In this document: piece by piece, positions 1 through 7,746 of the stretch
Numbering within the stretch: position 1 is the stretch's first letter
Layout of the letters: each line of letters opens with the position of its first letter
From: Devosia sp.
GTDB lineage: Bacteria > Pseudomonadota > Alphaproteobacteria > Rhizobiales > Devosiaceae
Assembly: GCF_014860165.1 (NCBI RefSeq)
Contig: NZ_JACZKG010000072.1
Coordinates: 124,001-188,000 of the forward strand
Reading direction: 5' to 3'
DNA: 64,000 nucleotides
Translations under genes and position numbers: made by a program
The notes under the pieces: model-generated
The model's database searches: none
Told to the model about the DNA's origin: nothing
The model's input: the letters and a program-made list of their open reading frames with translations, nothing else

Positions 1-40
1 GCCAGGCGTCATCAAAGGTTAGGCGGAGGCCTTTGCTCAT
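1..40 (-). CDS. N-terminal fragment of a gene running off the window edge (MSKGLRLTFDDAW...), possibly enoyl-CoA hydratase-like
   Basis: ATG on minus strand at 40, overlaps nothing, immediately downstream of the ligase stop; only 13 codons visible. Confidence 0.3.
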   Translation of the reverse strand, partial: MSKGLRLTFDDAW

Positions 41-41
41 G

Positions 42-1904
42 TCAGGCGCCTTTGCGGTTGAGGATGAAGATATCGGGGCCGGGCGCGTCACTATGGAGCG
101 CGGCCACCAGGTCGGCACGATGCGTGCGCACCGCGCGCTGGTTGATCGAGCCCTTGTCGGTGATCTCGCCTTTGTCGATGTCGGGCGCCGCCGCCATGAG
201 CAGGGCGCGGGCAACATGATTGGAGCTACCCGTCGATTTCTCTGCGAGTGCCGCAAGATTTCCGGCAAATTTCTCGCGGACTGCCGGGTGATCGACGATG
301 GCCTGGGCTTCGCTGCCCGGCGGCAGGCCGGCCAGGCGGGCGCAGGCATCGAGGTCCGGGATGATCATCGCGCCGATGAAGTTGTGATCGAGGCCGGTCA
401 GCACGACGTCGCGGATCAGTGGCGCGCAGGCGCCGATGACGGAAGCGCGTACCGCCGAGAAATTGACCCAGGTGCCGGTCGAGAGCTTGAAGTCCTCGGT
501 GACACGTCCGTCGAAGACCAGGCCCTTGGACAGATCGTCGGGATCGGCATAGCGAACGGCGTCACCGATTTTGTAGAAGCCCTCCTCATCGAAGGCTTCG
601 GCGGTCTTTTCGGCGTCGCGCCAGTAGCCGGGGGTGACGTTGGGGCCCTTGAGGCGCAATTCGGTCTTGTCGCCATTGGGCACCAGCTTCACCGTCATGC
701 CGGCGGCGGGCAGGCCGATATGGCCGGCGGCTTCCACCGGCCAGGTGGTGGTGAAGGCAAAGGGCGCCGTCTCGGTCGAACCATAGCCGGTGATGATCAG
801 GATGCGCTCGCCGGTTTCGGCGCGGGCGGCATGGTCGAGCCCGTCGAAGACATGCTGCGACAGCCCCGCCCCGGCATATTGCAGCAGCTTCAGCCGCGCG
901 AACAGGTTGCGCCGCGCTTCTGGATGATCATCGAAGGCGGCGACGAGGAATTCATAGGCCTTGGGCACGTTGGTGAAGAAGGTGGGCTGCACATGGCGCA
1001 GGTTTTCCAGCGTGCGGCCGATGCGCGCCGGGGTGGGCTGGCCATCATCGATGTAGAAACTGCCGCCGTTGTAGATGGCGATGCCGGTATTGTGGCTGCC
1101 GCCGGCCACGTGGTTCCACGGCATCCAGTCCAGCAGTACCGGCGGCTCATCTTCCAGGAAGGCCAGGGCGGTGCGGATCATCTGCTGGTTGCAGGCCATC
1201 ATCCGGTTGGTGGTGATCACCCCCTTGGGCAGGCCCGTCGAGCCGGATGTGAACAGCACCTTGGCCACCGTATCGGCCGTGATGGCGTCATGCGCCGCGG
1301 CAACCGCGGGGGTCACCATCGTCTTGAGCAGGTCGTCGAACAGCCGCACCGGACGCCCTGACGGCGGCGGATTGCTGCGCACGATCAGCGGAATGTCCGA
1401 GGCGAAGGTAGCCTCGATCGCCGGAGCAAAGCGGGCGCCATCGCTGGCATAGACCATGCCGGGCGTCAGCAGGCCGGCAATGTGCTTGAGCTTGCCATAG
1501 TCGGTCGAGACCAGCGAATAGGCCGGCGATATGGGCGCATAGGGAATGCCCACCCAGATGGCGGCCATGCCGAGCAGGAAATGCTCGATCTCGTTGCCGG
1601 AAATGATCATGAGCGGGCGCTCGGGCGAGAGGCCCGCATCGAGCAGCGCCTGGCCCAAAGGCTGGATACGCTCGAACACCTGGGCGAAGGTAAGCTTGCG
1701 CCAGCCCTCGCCTTCGCGGTCGGCGATCAGCACGGTGTCCGGCGTCTTGATGGCCCAGGCTTCCAGCGCGTCGACGATGGCGCGCGGATAGGCGCCCAAC
1801 GTCTCGACAGAGCGCAGGATGGTCGTGCCGTCGGCGCGATGGTCGGCTGCGGCAGCCATGTTGCCCAGCCGGACCGGGCGCATGGGGGTGCCCAGATGGT
1901 TCAT
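42..1904 (-). CDS. AMP-dependent acyl-CoA ligase, feruloyl-CoA synthase-like
   Basis: 620 aa; ANL motifs VLFTSGSTGLPKGVITT, ITGYGSTETAPFAF, YKIGDA; FcsS-like architecture. Confidence 0.8.
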   Translation of the reverse strand: MNHLGTPMRPVRLGNMAAAADHRADGTTILRSVETLGAYPRAIVDALEAWAIKTPDTVLIADREGEGWRKLTFAQVFERIQPLGQALLDAGLSPERPLMIISGNEIEHFLLGMAAIWVGIPYAPISPAYSLVSTDYGKLKHIAGLLTPGMVYASDGARFAPAIEATFASDIPLIVRSNPPPSGRPVRLFDDLLKTMVTPAVAAAHDAITADTVAKVLFTSGSTGLPKGVITTNRMMACNQQMIRTALAFLEDEPPVLLDWMPWNHVAGGSHNTGIAIYNGGSFYIDDGQPTPARIGRTLENLRHVQPTFFTNVPKAYEFLVAAFDDHPEARRNLFARLKLLQYAGAGLSQHVFDGLDHAARAETGERILIITGYGSTETAPFAFTTTWPVEAAGHIGLPAAGMTVKLVPNGDKTELRLKGPNVTPGYWRDAEKTAEAFDEEGFYKIGDAVRYADPDDLSKGLVFDGRVTEDFKLSTGTWVNFSAVRASVIGACAPLIRDVVLTGLDHNFIGAMIIPDLDACARLAGLPPGSEAQAIVDHPAVREKFAGNLAALAEKSTGSSNHVARALLMAAAPDIDKGEITDKGSINQRAVRTHRADLVAALHSDAPGPDIFILNRKGA

Positions 1905-1921
1905 GTCGTCCTCCCTTAATA

Positions 1922-1940
1922 TAGTTATGTCGCATAACTA
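1922..1940. promoter_or_regulatory. 19-bp perfect dyad TAGTTATG-TCG-CATAACTA, candidate MarR-type operator of the ligase gene
   Basis: 8-3-8 perfect inverted repeat 18 bp upstream of the ATG at 1904. Confidence 0.6.
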
Positions 1941-2054
1941 AGTTGGGCGCAAGAGGGCATGGCTTTGGCCGCTACCTTGCGGGCGGCGCGGCATGGTTCC
2001 ACGGAAGCATGCCGACAAGCCAGCGTCGAAGGTCCTATCGCACCTGGCGCAGAC

Positions 2055-2846
2055 TCATCGCGTGCGCAGCGGGATGCAGAGGGGGCGGCCATAGGCGGGA
2101 TCGGTGATGACCATGGCATCGACGTCGAACACCCGGGCGATGAGATCTTCGACCATCAGCTCCTCCGGCGGGCCGCTGGCCGCCACCACGCCGTCCCGCA
2201 GGAAGACCAGCTGGTCCGCATAGCGCGCGGCGAGATTGAGATCGTGCAACACCAGCACGATGGTGCGGCCGAACTGGGAATTGAGCTGGCGCACCAGATC
2301 GAGGCAATCGAGCTGGTGCGACATGTCGAGATGATTCACCGGCTCGTCGAGGCACACCACTTCGGTTTCCTGCGCCAGCACCATGGCGATCCACACCCGC
2401 TGCAGCTGCCCGCCTGACAGCGAGCCGAGGTGACGCTCGCGCAGGTGGGTGACGCCCGTCCCCGCCATCGCGGTTTCGAGCGCCCGCGTATCGTCGGGAC
2501 TCCAGGGCTGCAGCATGGACTGGTGCGGATAGCGGCCCAGCCGCACCAGTTCCTCCACGGTCATGTCCTCGGGCGCCGAGGGGCTTTGCGCCAGAAGCCC
2601 GATCTGGCGGGCCAGCATGCGCTCGCCCAGTTTCGCTATATCGGTGGTTTCGAGCAGGATGCGGCCGGCGCTCGGCTTGTGCAGCCGGCGGATCGCCCGC
2701 AGCAAAGTGGACTTGCCGCAGCCATTGGGTCCGGCCAGCACGGTGATCTTGCCGCGCGGAATGGCCAGGGACAGCGTGTCGAGAACGCTGGTATTGCCAT
2801 AGGCCAGGGTGAGGCCATCGACGGCAATGGCTGGACTATCCGTCAT
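2055..2846 (-). CDS. Iron-siderophore ABC transporter ATP-binding protein (FecE/FepC type)
   Basis: Walker A GPNGCGKST, signature LSGGQLQRV, Walker B VVCLDEPVNHLD. Confidence 0.92.
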   Translation of the reverse strand: MTDSPAIAVDGLTLAYGNTSVLDTLSLAIPRGKITVLAGPNGCGKSTLLRAIRRLHKPSAGRILLETTDIAKLGERMLARQIGLLAQSPSAPEDMTVEELVRLGRYPHQSMLQPWSPDDTRALETAMAGTGVTHLRERHLGSLSGGQLQRVWIAMVLAQETEVVCLDEPVNHLDMSHQLDCLDLVRQLNSQFGRTIVLVLHDLNLAARYADQLVFLRDGVVAASGPPEELMVEDLIARVFDVDAMVITDPAYGRPLCIPLRTR

Positions 2847-3870
2847 GGCGTTGCCTGCTCATCAAGAGGAAAAGGAAATAGGGTGCGCCGATCACCGCGG
2901 TTACGGTTCCGGCCGGGACCTCGACCGGGCTGAACAGCACGCGCACGATCAGGTCCGCCCCGATGAGCATGATGGCGCCCAAGAGGAAACTGGCGAACAG
3001 TCCCGCATGGATGTTGCGGCCCACCACCAGCCGCGCCAGATGCGGCGCCATCAGCCCGATGAAGCCGACGCCGCCCACAAAAGCGACCGAAACCGCCGTA
3101 AGGCCCGCGGCGAGGGCAAAGATCAACACCCGGAATATCGGCAGGTCGAGCCCTATGCTGCGCGCCGACACTTCGTCGAGGTCGGCTGGCGGCATCTTGC
3201 GCGCGGCCAATACCGCCAGCGCCAGCAAGGGCAGCAGCATCAGCAGCGTGATCTGGATTTCGCTCCAGTTGATTTCGTTGACCGCCCCGGCAATCCAGCG
3301 CGCCGCCTGGCTGGTCCGATAGATCGGCCCGATCAGCATCATGACCATGACCAGCGCCTTGAACACCGCGGCAATGGCAATGCCGAACAGCAGCAGGCGC
3401 ACTGCCGATGCCGATTGCCGCCCGCTCAGCAGGAAGACCAGACCAATGCCCAGCACAGCGCCAGCCATCGCCGCCAGCGGCTGGTAGCCAATGGAGGTGA
3501 CGAGCGTATTGGATTCGTTCGACAGCACCGCGAGGAAGACAACGACGCCCAAAGCGGCCCCGTCGATGACCCCCAGCACGCCCGGCGATGCCAGGGCATT
3601 GCGGGTGATCTTCTGCAGCAGGAACCCGGCAACCGCCATGCCGCCACCGGCCAGCGCCGCGATCGCCACGCGCGGCAGGCGCAATTGCAGCACGATGAGT
3701 TTTTGCGTCTTCTCGCCGGCACCCAGAATGACTGAGGCGACCTGATCGAGGGGAATCCAGCTCGAACCAAAGGCCACGCCGCTCAAAGCCAGCAAGAGGC
3801 CGATCGAGCCGAGAACCGCCAAGGCAATGGGCGCGCGTGCGGTTGTCAGAGTTGAGGTCAAGCCGCTCAT
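2836..3870 (-). CDS. FecCD-family ferric siderophore permease
   Basis: Multi-TM FecCD motifs, FVGLMAPHLARLVVGRN-like segment; overlaps the ATPase gene. Confidence 0.92.
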   Translation of the reverse strand: MSGLTSTLTTARAPIALAVLGSIGLLLALSGVAFGSSWIPLDQVASVILGAGEKTQKLIVLQLRLPRVAIAALAGGGMAVAGFLLQKITRNALASPGVLGVIDGAALGVVVFLAVLSNESNTLVTSIGYQPLAAMAGAVLGIGLVFLLSGRQSASAVRLLLFGIAIAAVFKALVMVMMLIGPIYRTSQAARWIAGAVNEINWSEIQITLLMLLPLLALAVLAARKMPPADLDEVSARSIGLDLPIFRVLIFALAAGLTAVSVAFVGGVGFIGLMAPHLARLVVGRNIHAGLFASFLLGAIMLIGADLIVRVLFSPVEVPAGTVTAVIGAPYFLFLLMSRQRHDG

Positions 3871-4901
3871 GCTGCCCTCCGGCGCAGCAGGGCCACCAGC
3901 ACGATGCCCCCCAGCACCGCCGTGATTGCCCCGACCGGCGCCTCGACCGGAAAGATCACGAAGCGCGCGGCAACATCGGCCAGGACAGCATAGATGGCGC
4001 CAATCAGCGCCGCGGCAATGATCTGCCGGCCATGCCGCAATCCGACCAGCCGCCGCGCCGCATGGGGCACGACCAGGCCCACGAAACTCACCGGCCCGGC
4101 CATGGCGACCGATGCGCCCGTCAGCAGCGAGACCGACACAAAGCAGCCAATCCGCACCAGGGTGAGAGGCACACCCAGCCCCTTGGCGGTTTCGTCATCC
4201 GCCTGCAGCGCATCGAGCGGCCGCGCCAGCAGCAGCGCCAGGGCCGCCCCGGCAAGGATGAACGGGCCGCCGCTGAGCGCCAGCGTCATGGGCCGGTCGA
4301 CGAACGACCCGGCCAGCCAGAACAGCAGGTTCTGCAGCTGCGCCTCGTTATTGGTGAGGATGATCTGGACGATCGATTGCCCCAGCCCCGCAATGGTGAC
4401 GCCGATCAGCACGATACGGATCGGCGACAGGCCGCCCGCCCCTGCCGCAATCGCAAAGACCACGAGGCTGGTGACCAGCGCCCCCAGAGCCGCCGTCAGC
4501 GACAGGCCGATCAGTGAGCCGACGCCAAAGACTGCGCTCGCCACCACCACGGCCAGGGAGGCGCCGGCATTGAGCCCGAGCGTATCGGGCGAGGCGATGC
4601 GGTTGCGCGCCAGGGTCTGCACCTGCACCCCGGCAATGGCGAGGCCCGCGCCCACCAGCGGCGCGATGATCGCACGCGGCAGCCTCAGGCTGGTGATGAC
4701 GGTCGCCGCCTCCGAACCATCGAAGGCAAACAGCGCCGCGAATGCCTGCGGCAGCGAATAGATGCGGTAGCCGACCGTGACGCTGAGCACCATCGCGGCC
4801 ACCAGCGTGATGAGCAGGCCGCCATAGACCAGCCCAAGCGACGTGGATCGCGGGAGCGGCGTGGCGTTGGACGAAACCTCGTGCAGAACGTTGGCTTGCA
4901 A
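3867..4901 (-). CDS. FecCD-family ferric siderophore permease (second subunit)
   Basis: GPVSFVGLVVPHAARRLVG, RLPRAIIAPLVGAGLAIAGVQVQ; start (TTG 4901) uncertain. Confidence 0.9.
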   Translation of the reverse strand: MQANVLHEVSSNATPLPRSTSLGLVYGGLLITLVAAMVLSVTVGYRIYSLPQAFAALFAFDGSEAATVITSLRLPRAIIAPLVGAGLAIAGVQVQTLARNRIASPDTLGLNAGASLAVVVASAVFGVGSLIGLSLTAALGALVTSLVVFAIAAGAGGLSPIRIVLIGVTIAGLGQSIVQIILTNNEAQLQNLLFWLAGSFVDRPMTLALSGGPFILAGAALALLLARPLDALQADDETAKGLGVPLTLVRIGCFVSVSLLTGASVAMAGPVSFVGLVVPHAARRLVGLRHGRQIIAAALIGAIYAVLADVAARFVIFPVEAPVGAITAVLGGIVLVALLRRRAA

Positions 4902-4905
4902 AGTT

Positions 4906-4946
4906 GATCTTCAAAGTCAGGTTGACATCTCGCGCTTTCGAAGATC
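4906..4946. promoter_or_regulatory. Inverted repeat GATCTTCAAAG / CTTTCGAAGATC in the divergent siderophore promoter region
   Basis: Near-perfect dyad between the divergent permease and binding-protein genes. Confidence 0.4.
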
Positions 4947-4982
4947 ATTTTATGACTGTCACTGTCAAGTTCGAGAATTGTT

Positions 4983-5900
4983 ATGAAGCTTTTTCGCCGC
5001 GCGGTTCTGGCCGGTATTGCACTGGCCGCACTGCTCGCCATGCCAGCCATGGCCCGGGAAATCACCCATGCCATGGGCGTTACCGAGGTGCCTGATAATC
5101 CCCAGCGCATCGTTGTCCTGACCAATGAAGGCACCGAGGCCCTGCTTGCCGCCGGCATTACCCCTGTTGGTGCCGTTCGTTCCTGGCTGGGCGACCCCTG
5201 GTATGCTCACATCGCCGCCCAAATGGCCGACGTCACCGTGGTGGGCGAAGAATCGGCGGTCAATCTCGAAGCGATCGCCGCGCTCGAACCCGATCTGATC
5301 CTGGGCAACAAGACGCGCCAGGAAAAAATCTACGACCAGCTTTCCGCCATTGCCCCCACCGTCATGTCCGAGCGCCTGCGCGGGGACTGGAAGATCAACA
5401 TGGCGCTCTATACCGATGCCGCCGGCAAGGGCGCCGAAGGAGAGGCCGCCCTGGCGGCCTTCGACGCGCGCGTCGACAAGATTGCCGAAGCGGCAGGCCC
5501 GGCTCTCCAGGAGCGCATCTCGCTTGGCCGCTTCATGGCCTCGCTCACCCGCATCTACTACAAGGACACCTTTGCCGGGCTGATCCTCGGCGAAATCGGC
5601 TTTGCGCGACCGGCCGTGCAGGACAAGGACGAGTTTGCCGACGATGTCGGCAAGGAACGCATTCCCGACTTCGACGGCGATCGACTGTTTTACTTCGTCT
5701 ACGAGACCGGCGATGGCGCGGCGGAGGCCCAGGCCAATGACTGGACCAGCGACCCGCTCTGGCAGAACCTGCCGGTGGTGAAGGCCGGCAAGGCCCATGC
5801 CGTGGACGATGCTGTGTGGAACACCGCCGGTGGCATCATCGCCGCCAACCTGCTGCTCGACGACCTCGAAGAGATCTACGAGCTGGCGCCGACCCGCTGA
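4983..5900 (+). CDS. Periplasmic ferric-siderophore binding protein
   Basis: Signal peptide, then REITHAMGVTEVPDNPQRIVVLTNEGTEALLAAGITPVGAV (class III SBP). Confidence 0.9.
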   Translation: MKLFRRAVLAGIALAALLAMPAMAREITHAMGVTEVPDNPQRIVVLTNEGTEALLAAGITPVGAVRSWLGDPWYAHIAAQMADVTVVGEESAVNLEAIAALEPDLILGNKTRQEKIYDQLSAIAPTVMSERLRGDWKINMALYTDAAGKGAEGEAALAAFDARVDKIAEAAGPALQERISLGRFMASLTRIYYKDTFAGLILGEIGFARPAVQDKDEFADDVGKERIPDFDGDRLFYFVYETGDGAAEAQANDWTSDPLWQNLPVVKAGKAHAVDDAVWNTAGGIIAANLLLDDLEEIYELAPTR

Positions 5901-5905
5901 CACCA

Positions 5906-5927
5906 AGGGGTCGCTGCGGCGGCCCCT
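5906..5927 (+). promoter_or_regulatory. Intercistronic hairpin between the two binding-protein genes
   Basis: AGGGGTCGC-TGCG-GCGGCCCCT, 9-bp stem with one G-U wobble. Confidence 0.5.
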
Positions 5928-5947
5928 CCCCTTTCCGGATTTTCCCA

Positions 5948-6865
5948 ATGACCAACCGATTGCTTACCACGGCACTGCTTGCGCTTGCCCTCACCATCCC
6001 CGCTCAGGCCCGCGAAATCACCCATGCCATGGGCGTCACCGACGTGCCCGATGCGCCAGTACGGATCGCCATTCTCACCAATGAGGGGACAGAAGCCCTG
6101 CTGCATCTGGGCGTCGTGCCGGTCGGCGCCGCCCAGTCCTGGGAAGGCGACCCCTTCTATCCGCACCTGGCTGACAAGCTGGTCGATACCGTCTCGCTCG
6201 GCACCGAGACCGCCATCAATCTCGAAGTGCTGGCATCGCTCGAACCCGACCTGATCATCGGCACCATGGTCCGGCAGGAGAACATCTACGAGCAGCTCTC
6301 GGCCATTGCCCCCACCGTCATGTCGACCACCATTGGCTCGGCCTGGCTCGACAACTACCAGTTCTACGGCGACGTGGTCGGCCGTGGCGACGAGGCCAGG
6401 GCCAATGTCGCGGCGCTGCAGGCCAGGGGCGCTGAACTCGGCGCCGCCATTGGCGATGCGATCAATGAGAAAATCTCGCTGGTGCGTTTTGCGCCGGGCC
6501 GCACCCGCATCTATTCCGACCACTCCTTCCCCGGGGTGGTCCTCGATCTCGTCGGCTTCCAGCGCCCTGCTTTGCAGCGTAGCGCCGAGACCTTCGTGCA
6601 GATCGGCAAGGAGCGCATTCCCGAAATGGGCGGCGATAGGATTTTCTATTTCGCCCCTGACGACGACAATGCCGAATCCCTGGCCAATCTCGAAGAATGG
6701 CTGAATGATCCGCTGTTCCTGCAGCTTGAGGCGAGCAAGGCCGGCAAGGTTGCCCGCGTCGGTGAGCTGGCCTGGAACCTGGGCGGCGGCATCTATAGCG
6801 CCTATATGATGCTCGACGATCTGGCCGAAATCTACGGCGTCACCCTGCCGCCGCAGGCCGACTAG
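5948..6865 (+). CDS. Periplasmic ferric-siderophore binding protein, tandem paralog
   Basis: MTNRLLTTALLALALTIPAQAREITHAMGVTDVPDAPVRIAILTNEGTEALL; start refined from ORF-track 5816. Confidence 0.9.
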   Translation: MTNRLLTTALLALALTIPAQAREITHAMGVTDVPDAPVRIAILTNEGTEALLHLGVVPVGAAQSWEGDPFYPHLADKLVDTVSLGTETAINLEVLASLEPDLIIGTMVRQENIYEQLSAIAPTVMSTTIGSAWLDNYQFYGDVVGRGDEARANVAALQARGAELGAAIGDAINEKISLVRFAPGRTRIYSDHSFPGVVLDLVGFQRPALQRSAETFVQIGKERIPEMGGDRIFYFAPDDDNAESLANLEEWLNDPLFLQLEASKAGKVARVGELAWNLGGGIYSAYMMLDDLAEIYGVTLPPQAD

Positions 6866-6870
6866 CACTC

Positions 6871-7737
6871 ATGCATAGGTTCTGCACCGATCACGCCATT
6901 GGCTGCGGCGAGCCGCTGCCTGGCACCGCGGCCCTGGCCGAACGGCACCTGTTCATGCGCTGGCCCAAAGGCAACTGGCGCCGCCCGCGCTTTGAGACCG
7001 TGGGACTGTCCTATGAGTTGCGGACCCAGATGCGGGCAGCGACCGGCGACGGCCGCTATGTCGGCCTGGTCGATACCGGTGACGGAGAGGCGCTGGAGCT
7101 CCTGTCCTTCCCCGATGCCACCAGCATCGTGCCGCGCGACCAGGCGCATGCGGCCGAGCTGATCGCCCGCTGGCGGGATGGTCACCCCCTGGGCGGCGAA
7201 CCCCTGCCGCGCCGCGTGATCCTGTGCTGCACCGACGCCAAGACCGATGCCTGCTGCGCGCGCTATGGCTTTCCGGTGTTCAAGGCCCTTGTGGCCGCCG
7301 CGCCCGCCTTCGATCTCGACGTGCTGCAATGCACCCATATCGGCGGCTGCCACTTCGCCCCCTCGGTCATCGTCATGCCGGACCGGCAGCGCTATGGCCG
7401 GCTGACCCCCGCTGCCGTTCCCGAATTCCTGGCCATGGTCGCCCGCCACGACATCTACCTGCCGGGCTACCGGGGAAATCCGGGGCTCAGCGAACTCGAA
7501 CAGTCCGCCGAAGCTGCGGCGCGCCGCTGGGCCGACGGTCGCTACCCCATCGAGCGGATCGAGGTCGCCGAGGTGAAGATGCTGGACGAGGACACGGCCA
7601 CCATCGAGGTCCGGCTCAACGCCGAACCCATCACCATCAATGCGCAGCGGCAGATATTCCCGGTCTATGGCAACTGCCGCGACATGGACGGCGAAGCGCC
7701 GGACAAGGCCCGGTGGGTCGCCTGGGCAAGCCCCTAG
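6871..7737 (+). CDS. Sucrase/ferredoxin-like family protein (thioredoxin-like ferredoxin)
   Basis: Cys-rich motifs CCTDAKTDACCARYG and LQCTHIGGCHFAPSVIVMPD; follows the SBP genes by 5 nt. Confidence 0.75.
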   Translation: MHRFCTDHAIGCGEPLPGTAALAERHLFMRWPKGNWRRPRFETVGLSYELRTQMRAATGDGRYVGLVDTGDGEALELLSFPDATSIVPRDQAHAAELIARWRDGHPLGGEPLPRRVILCCTDAKTDACCARYGFPVFKALVAAAPAFDLDVLQCTHIGGCHFAPSVIVMPDRQRYGRLTPAAVPEFLAMVARHDIYLPGYRGNPGLSELEQSAEAAARRWADGRYPIERIEVAEVKMLDEDTATIEVRLNAEPITINAQRQIFPVYGNCRDMDGEAPDKARWVAWASP

Positions 7738-7746
7738 AGGCTTGGG

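Noticed and set aside
33-1361. 442-aa plus-strand ORF opposite the acyl-CoA ligase
   Set aside because: Antisense artefact; the ligase frame carries all ANL motifs
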